From: Marthasterias glacialis
Taxonomy: Eukaryota > Echinodermata > Asteroidea > Forcipulatida > Asteriidae
Assembly: GCA_911728455.2 (NCBI GenBank)
Contig: OU452222.1
Span: 17,136,686 to 17,200,685, forward strand
Length of the DNA stretch: 64,000 nt
Direction of reading: 5' to 3'
Part shown: positions 49,148 to 60,492 of the stretch, in pieces
How positions within the stretch are numbered: position 1 is the first letter of the stretch
How the letters are laid out: each line of letters begins with the position of its first letter
The notes under the pieces: generated by a model
The model's database searches: none
What the model was told of the DNA's origin: nothing
Seen by the model: only the letters and a program-made list of their open reading frames with translations
Position numbers and translations under genes: made by a program

Positions 49148-49284
49148 TTTCGAAACCACGGCTTAGGCTTGGGCTCTGGCTTTGGCTTCGGCTCCGTCCG
49201 TCTGTGTGAAGCCCTGTAAGAAAAGCTTACCCTACGTTTTCGGAGCCTCAAGCCGGAGCCAAGTCCGAAGCCTTGGTTACGAAG
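49148..49284. repeat. Fold-back built from GGCTTCGGCTC words
   Basis: The left arm (TTCGAAACCACGGCTTAGGC onward) and the right arm (ending GCCTTGGTTACGAAG) are imperfect reverse complements of about 45 bp. Each is composed of short GGCTT(C/T)GGCT-type repeats. Confidence 0.65.
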
Positions 49285-51820
49285 AGGGCTTTCGAAATTA
49301 GGCTCAGTAAGAACTGATTGTGGGTGTGTGCTTACTTAATCAGGGTACGAAACTGCAACTTGACGAAGAGATCGTTTAACAATTCTTACATTGTTTAGTG
49401 CAATCGTGATTTATTTTCTCTAGAGGGCGACCTCTGTTGAAGAGACGCAGTTAGTTTGACATCATGGACGTGCAGCCCGCAGTGGTACGACACGCCCGCT
49501 GCAATTAAGGTAACATTATTTATGGCCACTACGCTGTCACGGTTTCCCCATACCGAGCGGTCATCAATCACTCCACGAATTTCGTACCACACAAAACGAC
49601 GCACCTAAAAGGGATGAAACATCGCCCCCGTAAATGTACCACTTTTTGACGACTGTTTTGGTTGCCAAGAGAGCCGAAGTTCTACGTGCCGGGGCGGGAG
49701 GGGCGCTCCTCTCGGACATTAACTGTGATTGATAACCCCTGGCTAATTCTTTTCGTGTTTGTTTGTGCTTTGGACAAACGCCTTGCGTGACCGCCCAACT
49801 TGATCGAGCATTTCGTGTCAAGGGTCGTGGTGGTTAAAGGGATGGTGTATTATTCGAGAAACAGCAGAGACGAAAAGAAAAAACATCTTAATTCCTCGAA
49901 GCAGGCATTTGAGATATTTAAATATCCCATCCTATCCTATCCGGTGCTGACCTCTGACAGTAACAGAGGGCATGTGGCAGGCTGCTTTGCAGAACATCTT
50001 CATGATTGGTGATCTTTGGCACGATGTCCTAGTTAATTAACTAACATACCATTAACAATATTTCACGGGGCAGCATTTTAACACCCACCCCTTATAATAA
50101 TAACAATAGTAATTTATTTATTTATAGAGCGCTTAACAGTAAAAATGCAAGCACAAGAAAATATCTTTAAAATACTCTAGAGAAAAAATCATAAAAAATA
50201 CTGATAACAAAAAAAAAACAGACAAAACTAGACAAAAACCAAATATGGATGGACAAACGCCCAACACAAAAACGTTAAAAGATCCCAAGAATTTCAAGAA
50301 AAGTTAAAACCACAGAAAAAAGCAGCCACTACGAAAAATAACAACCGTGAGCTCGTCATGACATTTCATAGCACATTAAAATACACAAAACCAAAAGTAA
50401 ACTCAGTAATATGTGTACGCCGGGCAAAATAATAATTATCGAAAGATTTCACCAGGGACCTTGGACAGTCTAAACGTTGTTGTCCTTTCACACGAGGTGC
50501 AACTTCTAAAATTGAAAACCAATCCACAAATTTAGCAAGGGACCCTTGCTAGTAAAATGCTTTCGTGTGAAAAGGGCTTTTATAGTGTAAAGGGAATCAC
50601 TTCTCGTTATTGAAGCCAGGCTGAGCTTAGCATGGAATTTTGTAAAATGCCTAGCTAGGTCTTCATCGTACCGAATACACTTTGCTTTTTATACACACGA
50701 AACTAAAATTGAAACCAGGTGGTGTGAACATGCACAAAATACCAGATGAACATAAACAGTTTATTGGTGTCGAAAACTTGACCCCCTAATTTTAAATCCT
50801 TTTCATGTACTGATTAATATAATAACATGATTTCTTTTTCTTTCTGTTTGTTTAAATAAAAACTCGAGGATTGGAATGACTGCACACCTCCAGTCACTCA
50901 AGAAATAACTCTACCTTTATATACATTTCAGGAAAACTTAAGGAAAAGCATTGTTGTCGCAAACAATTGTTTTATTTTATTTATTTATTTTTTAAATTGG
51001 TACAGAATTTCTCTCTGAAACCGACTTGTCTTCTTGAACAACCCTGTGAATTTCTCGTGATAAACTTTGATGTGGTAAAACTTCAACCCAAAATTAAACA
51101 ACACAAAACTAACAAAATTGATAGTGTATAATCACCCCCATCTTTCTCTAAAATGAAACCTTGTGGGAAATTGAGCACTTAGGGCCAATTGGCATTGTAA
51201 ATTGTCTTGCAAAATATCGCTTCGAAATTAAATTAATCAGGAAAAAAACCCTCATCATTAAAGGCGGCAAGATCATTGACCCATTCAACTTGATTCACTA
51301 GCCACTATCCACGTCTTCTAAAAAAAATGCCGCCCACGGTCTTTTGCTTCCTTTCAAAATGAAGTCATTTTTCTCTTTTACCCTTCACGGGATGTCAGGT
51401 TCTATGATTTTTGATATACCCGGAGTAATATAAAATTATGTGAAGTAATATTTCATAACACCATCCGCCTAAGGTCTGCCAAGCCGAACGGGAACCGGGT
51501 GTTACGAAGCAAAAAAAGGGACCCTGGGACCTGTGATCGTCAGGTTGGGGAGGAGGTGAGCCGGAACGCCTTCCCAGTTGGTGGTAAAACATCATTCAGA
51601 AGATAAATGACGACAATTCCTAACGAATTGCATCAATACACGTGCACGTCGAATTGCTGAGAAATTTATTGCTTTTGTCTTGGTGTCTTGAACAAGACAC
51701 TTTGGACGTCATTTCTGTACTTTTTATCTTGAGCAAAGAATGTAAAAATAGTTTTGTTTTTTTTCATGATTTTGGGGACTCATGTCGACTCATGATTAAT
51801 CAAGGAGGGTGTTAAGGTTA
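49285..51820. other. Gene-poor stretch, no gene supported
   Basis: The open frames of 60-85 codons here show no domain or splice support. Around 50095-50420 the sequence is A-rich and opens with TTTATTTATAGAGCGCTTAA, a simple-repeat style often seen at repeat starts, but I cannot assign a family. Confidence 0.4.
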
Positions 51821-51821
51821 A

Positions 51822-51888
51822 TGACGCCAAGAAGAAGCAACAGAAAAAATTGAAAACAAAAGAGAAAAACGAGAAGAAGAGGAAGTAG

Positions 51889-51929
<41 letters not shown>

Positions 51930-51932
51930 GGG
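51822..51932. repeat. Purine-rich tract ending in poly-A then poly-G
   Basis: About 110 bases that are almost all A or G on the plus strand. It closes with an A-run at about 51893-51921 followed directly by a G-run at 51922-51932. Confidence 0.8.
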
Positions 51933-52151
51933 AACATCAGGCGTAGATGACGGAATATACGGTTGAAATGTTAAATGTTACCCTGAACTCGTTGTTTGCA
52001 ATCAATGCTAGGGCTTTCTTGCAACAGCCGAAATTAGAAACAGGTTTAGTTTGGGTTTTTGAACCATTTGTATGTCTTTTTTATGTTTCGTTTTTGTTTT
52101 TGTTTTTAACTTATTTATTTGTTTATGTATTTATTCATTTTATTTTTTATT

Positions 52152-52183
<32 letters not shown>

Positions 52184-52334
52184 GGCACACACACCGTTGT
52201 GGGGACATTTATACAATGGAACAAAGGTCCCCACAACGTTTTTCTTTGTCAAACTCTGTCCCCACAGAGGGATTCTTTAGAAAAGGGAATAATAGAACAA
52301 CAATAGGGAGTCCCCACAACTCGGTGTTAAAAAG

Positions 52335-52367
<33 letters not shown>
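52152..52367. mobile_element. Short inverted-repeat element nested in a TG microsatellite
   Basis: A TG repeat (52152-52179) and a second one (52337-52367) flank a roughly 140-bp element. Its ends are CACACCGTTGTGGGGAC (52189-52205) and GTCCCCACAACTCGGTGT (52310-52327). The arrangement suggests a MITE inserted in one TG tract, which then appears on both sides. Confidence 0.65.
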
Positions 52368-52368
<1 letters not shown>

Positions 52369-52511
52369 GCAGGGGAGTTGTGTTCCTCAGGCAACTTTAT
52401 GTTTCTCATATAAACCCGAGGGTACCGTACAGCAATCAATTTATTTTTGGAAACAAAAGCCTCCCCTCCCATCACAATTCCTGATCTTTCACGTTAGGTT
52501 TAATGTAACAG

Positions 52512-52669
52512 CGGCCTTGACGAACACGCTTTGTCAACAGGGTTCGGACCTTGTCATCGTGCCGACAAACTACACCCGATGCTTAGTCTCTTACTGTCCC
52601 ATGATACTGAGCGGCCAGAGATCGCTCGACCTCCCCGGGCGGGCTGGCTTCCAAACCAATGGACAGAGA
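52512..52669 (+). CDS. Possible exon of an unidentified gene
   Basis: An open segment between TGTAACAG and GAGAGTAAGG-type donor (exon end AGA|GTAAGG), phase 1-0. It encodes ALTNTLCQQGSDLVIVPT, NYTRCLVSYCPMILSG and QRSLDLPGRAGFQTNGQR. Composition and codons look coding (GC-richer, no stops). A second open piece at 52873-53004 ends VYGYRARLIPKSQPSPRA and a stop, but its phase does not join directly. No family is recognised; it may be a pseudogene fragment. Confidence 0.2.
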
Positions 52670-53004
52670 GTAAGGACCACCCACCTTATCAAAGCATGTC
52701 GCCACACTTCGGAAACAAATCCATCAATTGTGATCAGGACTAGATTTTACTTCCTTTTATAAATGCATCCAAATTGAAGATTACTTGTAATTGATAATTT
52801 GATCACCATCAAATGTCTTCTTCTGTTTCCAGTGTCTTCTTGTGTTTCATGATAAAATTTAGCGGGACTGTCTTATTTTTAGAAGTTTGTGTTTGCACAG
52901 AGCGTGGCCAAATGACACAGATCTTCACCGACAGTAATTCCGTACGCGTGTACGGTTACAGAGCGAGATTAATCCCCAAATCTCAACCGTCGCCGCGGGC
53001 CTAG

Positions 53005-54745
53005 CCTGGGTGAAGAACAGCAAGCAGATGTCACGGCTCTGCGCAGTATTATGCAGTTACACATATAATCCTGTCTAATTCTTTTCAAAAATTAAAAAAG
53101 TCTCGACAGTATGTTTTCGGGAATCATCCACTTTGATGAGCTCAGTCTGAAAATGTTGTGGGTATGAAAGCGTATTTCATAGCCAGCCTGGAAAGTGTAC
53201 TGCTTGCGCGTTCACAATTTGTTTAAAATAGTAGGGGGACCACTGAACGTTATACAACGAATGTTTTCACATGAATAATTAAAAATATGAATTTATGTTG
53301 ATTATTATTCAATTGTTTGTTTGTTTCGCATCAGCAGCGTATACACTCTTTGAGATCTGGCACTTTAATTTCGTTATGGTGATTTTTTATGTCAACAACA
53401 AATTAAAATCATAAATAAGTAAAACAAATGAAACGAGTACGATTGCAGACCGAAGCGAAACATAATAAAAACTGAATGATTCCAGCTGCTATCGTGATAT
53501 CTTTTATTCCCAATAAGTCATATTCCAAGTTGCGATATTCCATCCCGTATATCACACGGACACACTTGCCGTTCGGATGTAGTCCCCCATAAAAAATAAT
53601 TGAATGTATCAAGTTAGAATATCCAAACCGCTGTGTGTCTGCGTGATTTGCAATGTATGCATCGCCCGTCAATGAAGGGCATTACACCGTAAATCAAGAG
53701 CGGTTCTGACAAAGGAATTATGGGCCTCACAAGACTTGCCGGAACACAAAATATTATCTGGTCTACCCATCCCTTTTTTTTTTTTTTTTTTTTTATAATG
53801 GCACTCTTCACGGATGACTGAAGCATTCCCGTCACCAGCAGCATCATCCTCCCATTGGGACGGACGGGTGAAGAAGATTCAACTGCACACCACACGGACA
53901 GAAAGTAAAGCAATACCCAAGTCATCAATAAAAATGCCGGAGTCCCGCTAAGTCTGGAGTAAAGTTTGCCACCAAAGGCTGTTATTACTGTTAAGTACGT
54001 ACAGTATCCTACCACACTTTTATAATTTTATTCCGACAACTTCTTTTTCAGGCGCCGACAGAATGAAAGAATTGCATCTCGGAAAAGATCAAGCCGTGAG
54101 GCGACGGGAAGAAGAAGTGGAAGGAAAAAGGTGAAAAATAATTTTGATGATTTCTCCCCTCTTTTATTGAAGAATGATTTGTAAATCGAAATAATAATCC
54201 TGCGTTCACGCAAACTCATTGAAATAACTCTCACGATCCACATTCGCCGGGTGCCTCTGCAGTGTAGGTGATGTTCAGTTAAGACAAAAACACAGCAATC
54301 TTTTGTTGTGAAACGATCACCCCCCACCCCAAACCATGGGAGGAACGCGGTTTAGAACTCGCGGTTCAACCGTCGTGAAAACAGCCTGGAGAGACTCGTC
54401 CGCGGCGCGGTGAGGTTCAGGCCAAGCTACGTGGGGTTTTACGATGGGGCTTCTTTCGAGTAATGGTGTAATCAAGCGCGAAAAAAAAAAGACCGCACGT
54501 TTCGCCCCCAAAAGAACACAAGGCGTCTTGTGAGGACGTCAGTTAAAACCTTGGTCATCAATTAAGCACTCGGTGATTGAATTCGCTCATTAGCATCCAC
54601 AGCAGATGTTTTGGGAAGAGCTTAACGATTTGGCGGTATGCTAGTCTTAAAATAGATCGTGGGTGGGGAACACAAAAGTTACCGAGGTGGTGGTGGAAAA
54701 TATCTCAATGGTTGTGTTCTGTCTCAACTTTTAGAATCGTTGAGA
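53005..54745. other. Stretch without supported gene
   Basis: Contains a T-run at about 53772-53794 and a GC-richer patch at 54320-54480. A minus-strand signal-peptide-like open segment (53812-53925) is discussed as a finding but is not convincing as a gene by itself. Confidence 0.35.
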
Positions 54746-55075
54746 CCGGTCCCAACTTGAGTTGGGACGGCCCAACTATAGCTGGGATCCGTAGATCGAG
54801 ACCAATGTCTGTTTATACATAGCATAAACATAAACACAAGATTGCTGGTGAGTACCGTGGGTGTCAATTCAGTTGCGTGTGTGTTAACAATTATTATTGA
54901 TTCCTAACCTCCATGTTTTTTTTTCACAACTATGTTCATGAAAATGACCGTGTGAGCCGAGCGAAACTTGAGAGGATTGAAAATTACTCCCAGAAATAGT
55001 TAGCCGTCTAGACTGTAACACTTGAGTTCGGACCAGTCCCAACTATAGTTGGGACGATTCTAGAGTTGGGACGGA
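54746..55075. repeat. Element bounded by CCCAACTATAGTTGGGA-type palindromes
   Basis: The left end has GGTCCCAACTTGAGTTGGGA then GGCCCAACTATAGCTGGGA. The right end has AGTCCCAACTATAGTTGGGA then AGAGTTGGGACGG. A solitary related end (CCAAGTTGGTCCCAACTAT) is at about 58462. It is probably a small repeat family with palindromic ends. Confidence 0.5.
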
Positions 55076-56129
55076 ACAGTGGGACGATGGGTCGCTGCCA
55101 CTCTACATGTGGTCCTTGTGGAAACAAGCATTGTCAAGAAAACGAATCTTCACACTCATCGCAACCCCCACTACAATCTACCGTCCTCTTAGCCCCCACT
55201 GATCACGGACCATCTACTTATGAGTTCACCCACCTTGGACTCGCTGTCTCGTGCGCGCGACTCCCCTGGGTAAACTGATAGCGTTTGTTTTAATTCAACT
55301 ACCAGTTCTGAGCCGTGATCACTCGGCGGCAGTTCGGTCTCATGGAGAGTGTTTCTTGGAATTTTATAAAAGACAATGCACATGTTTATAACATGTTAAT
55401 TGTTCGGCTAATAACATATTCACCGGTTTTTAAGACGCCCGCTCAAACTGTTCACACGCATCCATATTAGATTTTGCAGAAAAGGAGAGAGAGAAAAAAA
55501 GCTTCAATCGAAATAAAGCCCAAATGCGAAACGACCGTGCACCTAATACTAATAATTAATAAAAAAAAAAAAAAAAAAAAAAAAAAATAACGATACTAAG
55601 TAAAAAAAAAACCAAGCGATTTTTAAAACTTAGTTTTCGGAATCACTATACTTTATTGGATTCTACAATTCACATTATTTCTATCATCACATTAAATACA
55701 TAGAGATACAAATATCAATAATAACAATACACAATAATTGATTTACAATGAGCTGCAGAATGAACTTGATCAGTATATACATAAGAGGACACCACAAAGA
55801 GGTGTTAACATCCCCCAAAAAACAACCACATCATCACAAGACAAAATAATAATAATAATAACAACAATAATGAACCGTCCAAACAGTTGAACAGTTCTTG
55901 ATCAAGCACACAACACAAGTCATCTTTTTTTTACAACAACAACACAACTCCTCACAACGATATTCTTTAATTAAAATAAGAAGATGCGTGGAGTCAACTT
56001 TGATATTAGGAGTACGATTTGGATATAATTATTGGGTAGCACATACAAGCTACCGTTCGTGTTCTTTATGGTGATATGTACAGACCATATTATTGTATTT
56101 ACCATATGGTTTCAAAAACAAAGTATACA
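55076..56129. other. No gene seen; A-rich
   Basis: Holds an A-run at 55560-55587 and an AT-rich stretch with many short open frames but no coding signature. Confidence 0.45.
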
Positions 56130-56331
56130 CTAATCCGAGCAGTTCGTTCATGGTGGTTTACTCCGCGGCAGCAATGGCCGCTGAACGCGCGCGCGACGCG
56201 ACAACGCCGCGTCAGCCGCGCATCGTGTACCAATCGGCATGGAGGATTCACAGTGCGTGTGCGTCGACGCGCGCGTGCGGCGGCCATAGCTGCGGTGGTG
56301 TGAACGCCCATGAACCAGCTGCTCGGATTAG
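56130..56331. mobile_element. GC-rich MITE-like inverted repeat
   Basis: Arms of about 52 bp: the left opens CTAATCCGAGCAG and runs to GCAATGGCCGC, and the right opens GCGGCCATAGCTGC and ends CTGCTCGGATTAG. The roughly 100-bp interior is very CpG-rich (GCGCGCGACGCG...). The open frames inside it on both strands follow from the composition. Confidence 0.8.
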
Positions 56332-57521
56332 GCTAGAATTGGCAATCTGACAGCTCATTGGTTTTGACAGATACTCCCATACAGGATTTATTATTTCCAG
56401 TTGCTAAATCGTAACCAACACAATCCCCTCCTTGATAAACATGTTTGGTTAAATGTCCTAGCTCTAAGATTTTATAGAATGTATTTATTGAATTTAAATG
56501 AAATTTGCTCTTCCCAAATCCACTGATACATCATATCTTTAGGTATGCCAGCCAAGCCTACATACCAATAATAGTGCTTTATCTTGCTCCTTAAACCGAA
56601 ACAAGACTAGGCTTGTTTTTGTTTTTCTCTGCAGCTTGGTTGAGGTATACTTATTTAGTTAAAAGTATCAGTACAAAAATAAGGATGAAAATGATGGGAT
56701 AAAATGTAACCGAGAGGGCGCTACACCATAACAACTAGATGGGGCTCGAGAAAAACAGACACATTGAAAGGAATGAATTTGTTTTTATTAAATCGAAATT
56801 AAAGGTGAAGTACATTATTGGTTAGTATCAACCTGAAAGCTCTCTGATTAATTCAATAAATCCATGGTCCTTTCTCTCTGATACTAGGATCAACCCTCAA
56901 GATAAATATTTCCACTCGATATTCTGTCAAAGTCAAGAAAAACAGCGTTTATATTCTGATTGCCGAAATTGAAATTGTGCGAATATGACAGGCACAGCAT
57001 TTCAGTAAGAAAAAAAAGAAGGGAAAAGATGATTTCGTCATTTTCACTTAAACATGACTTGCTTTTATTTGATGAAGTTCTCCACAGGTTTTCTGTATGG
57101 TGTATTTATTGAAAAACTAGTTACTCTTCCAAAAACAAGGATGTTTTTCAACCAGCATTGGCGCTGAAGAAAAAAAAAACCATCCGAAGAGATTCTTTAC
57201 TGGAAAAGATGTGTTCGACATGAACCAGTTCTACTTCGGGGAGATAGAAAGCAGCCCCGTTGAACTGCACCAAGTCTCTTGCCTTGGCATACAGCTCAAA
57301 AAGCATCCACGAGAAAGATCAGATGAGGAATCGTCAACCCTCCAAAACCGAGGCAGTCCGACAGCCACACGGTAAGACACAAGTCATTTTACTCGGCATC
57401 GTCGCCAGCCTTGACGACGACGGACCCCAAGCCGCAAGACGATTTTCGTGGCGATGATCGCAGCGATGGCCGGGTGGGGGGGGGGGGGGGCACTCTCAAA
57501 CGCACCCGCTGGGCTCACCGT
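56332..57521 (-). other. Probable 3' UTR side of the minus-strand gene ending at 57522
   Basis: No coding signature. On the minus strand AATAAA signals occur at about 57064-57069 and 57104-57109, about 415-460 bases after the stop, so the 3' UTR may end there. The rest holds nothing recognisable. A G-run lies at 57476-57491. Confidence 0.35.
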
Positions 57522-57652
57522 TTACAGGACGCACTTGTCGTAGTAACTCCCCTGCATGCTCTGTTGTATCTGGGTGCTCATTAGGAATCCCTTACGGTCA
57601 CACGAATCGTTCATCTCAGACTGTATGGCATTCCTCATCCCTTGCAGAGTAG
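57522..57652 (-). CDS. Terminal exon of an unidentified minus-strand gene
   Basis: On the minus strand a strong pyrimidine tract and acceptor (TTTTTTTCTCCATACAG) precede an open segment beginning in phase 1. It encodes TLQGMRNAIQSEMNDSCD, RKGFLMSTQIQQSMQ and GSYYDKCVL, then TAA. The composition is coding-like and both ends are well formed. I do not recognise the family. Upstream exons should lie at higher coordinates, but I could not find a confident one; a nearby GC-rich open frame at 61047-61190 is one candidate. Confidence 0.5.
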
Positions 57653-60335
57653 CTGTATGGAGAAAAAAATAAATAAAAAAATATGTAAATGAAAATCAAG
57701 GTATCTGTTTATGAGATACAAGGAAAGGGATACCACAAAACATAAAGTACATGTACAAATTAAATCGTAACAAAACAACAGTCATATAATAACAATATAA
57801 TTATGTTTAAAATAATCTAAAAATATAATACAGAATCGAACTTAATACTGGCCAACATTTTTTTTTTTTTTTTTTTTTTTTTTAATGCATCCCCGTTGTT
57901 TTATATTGTGTTTATTGGGGGGGGGGGGGTGTTGTTTGTTGTAGTTTTTAAGATGTATTAAACAATGATAAGTTATGCAAGTGTTTATGAATATTTCAAG
58001 AGGAGACGTACATATTCATTTTGTTTACATTATGTTTCTTTAACTGTTTCATTAATTGTGGTTTATGCGAGCAGAATTAAAATGATTTGAATCTGATAAT
58101 ATTCAGCTCAGAATCAACTTAAACAAACATTGCAGTCTCTGACGTGATTTACAATAATAATATGACGTCCAAACGCCGCAAAGTTTCCACGTATAGCTTT
58201 AACTCGTGAAGGTAACAAAATCCCGAACTTTCACGTGTCCCGGTGTTCGAACACGCACGGGACTTGAACAGCCTCTAGCGCCCTCTATAAATGCAACAAA
58301 AAGGCGTCAGAAAGTCATTGATCCAAAGTCAAGCGTTGACAAGACCAGACCCGGACACTAATTTGTTTTGTTAAACAGCAATACTTAAAGTCTACGTTTG
58401 CAATGGCCGGTTACAGACACTCTCCTCAATGCACATCTCGCCCGTAATCGAACTTCCGGGACCAAGTTGGTCCCAACTATTGAGTTTTACGTGTGCGTGA
58501 TTTAATTTGTTTCATCAAATACTTTAGTTTAACGCAATTTCTAGCTATAAACTGTAGATTATGTTGTTGGGAAAGTAACATTTAGCGATGAAATATTATG
58601 AAAGCAAAATAAATTTACAAAATCAACGAAGGAAACCTAAGAATAACAGTTGACCTCCATTTCCGGAAACTTGGAAAATTAATTACAAATTTTGCCCAAG
58701 TCTGGTTTTATCGTCGGGTCACGCGATGATCGCACGGGAGTAGAATGACGCGCTTCAAAAAATAAAGGAAAAAGAAAAAAAGGAAAAAAAAAAAAAAAAA
58801 ATCCTCAAGTTCCTTTATCTTTCATTTTTGTATGTGCCCATCTCAAAGTTGACCAACCCGATTGACATTTCGAAGTAATGCAGTTTTTATTGCTGGCATT
58901 CCCATATGAATTATAGTCTTGTTTACCACACATTTCGCTGATGCTTTTGTCGACAAGCAAAAAAGAAACCTCGAGTAGATTTATGTCAAGAAATTCCAGG
59001 ATTGAATATCTACTGGTACGTCTTTCACCAGCTTGAATAGGCCTAGATATCTGCCGTCTGAAAACACTGCCGAACGCGACTACTTTTTGACTATTTTTAA
59101 TGAAAGGTACAGATGTTATGGTTACCAAAAAAATAAATTGGCATTTACAGAAAACAACATGTTTTCCCGGTCAATCTCGGCAAAAATAAATTCAGTTTCA
59201 ATCAAGTTTCCCTAATTCATTCAAACTATAGGGTTTCTTTTGTGCTACCATTGCATTCGATTTCGTTTCCGTGCGCACATTACTTCGGTCCTCTCATTCA
59301 GGTTTGTTCCAGTCATTCTATTTCATTTCTACACTAGGCATCCAACATTAAATGTTCACCATTCTTCAGCTTAATTGTTTACTACCTTTTTTTGCAATTG
59401 AAGAAACTGAATGGTTGACCAGACTCTTGCTGTTGGCTTTTGCGAAATTTAACGACCTTTTCGACCAATAGGAATTTGAATGACCTTTTGACCAATGAAT
59501 GCTTAACAATTGAAAATGAATCACATTTGACTGTTGAATGCTGATGCAACAGAGCATTCATTTTCAAACAAAATTGAATGAGCCGGTGTTAAATTGAATG
59601 GGTTTATGTTGAAATCGGACGGGAAAACCACTGCTATTCCGTAATAAATTTGAATCTTATTTTGCAATAAAAACAAAACAAAAAGAAACAAAAGGTAAAA
59701 AATCGATTTAAAAAAGATCTGCTACAAAAAAAGTACAATCGTTTAGAAGATGATTATCATTTGTTTTCTTAATTCGCAAGGCCAAGAAATAAAACGTGTA
59801 TTTGTGAAGTAAAACAAAATAATAATAATTATAAGTAATCGTGATACGTTGTTTGTATTTTGGAAAACAGTTCAATCAGATTATTTAGATTCAAATGCGC
59901 CATGCGCTAATAGGGCGCCCAATGGTGCGCAATCCGGGTGATGTGGTACTCGGCCATTCCGAAGTAATGGCGTCGCCTTCTCAAATTCCCGCCTTAGCCA
60001 CAGTGAGGCACTAAAAGCAATTTGGATACGTGCCGAAATCGCGCACTTTTAAAACAGTTGACGAAGCATGCGCAGGAACCGACTTCAAATCCATTGTCTT
60101 GAATGGGCCTCTCGGTCTCAAAGGCGTTTGGGTACTCTTTGGTTAAGGGTGAGTAGGGGGGTGAATTGCCCGCCATTTTACACAGATAAAAACATAAGTA
60201 CCAATTTCTAATAAAAACGTCTTGTTATTTTTCTTCTTCTTTAATTGCTTTGCCCGAACTTGTACCACCGTTTTGCCCAAATTTGGGGGCACCTGTCCCC
60301 CTGCTCGCACGCGTGTACTCGGTCTGGTTCTTCAC
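57653..60335. other. No gene supported; simple repeats
   Basis: T-run at about 57860-57882, G-run at 57917-57927, A-run at 58779-58801. Around 59340-59620 the words TTGAATG and GAATGA recur many times. If the minus-strand gene ending at 57522 continues here, its exons are not obvious. Confidence 0.4.
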
Positions 60336-60492
60336 TACAAAAACTGGGGTGTTAAATTGATTCTCTTTGTATGTGACAACACCGACATGGTGTTAATTTT
60401 ACCAACAATAAAGCAGTTGGGATAACTATCACCATGTCGGTGTTGTTACATATAGATACAAAGAGAATCAATTTAACACCCCAGTTTTTGTA
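60336..60492. mobile_element. Fold-back MITE with about 60-bp arms
   Basis: The left arm (TACAAAAACTGGGGTGTTAA onward to ACACCGACATGGTG at 60392) and the right arm (CACCATGTCGGTGT at 60430 onward to CACCCCAGTTTTTGTA) are nearly perfect reverse complements, with a loop of about 37 bases. No coding. Confidence 0.85.

Noticed and set aside
56076..56350. Arg/Ala-rich frames on both strands
   Set aside because: They are composition artefacts of the CpG-dense inverted-repeat element.
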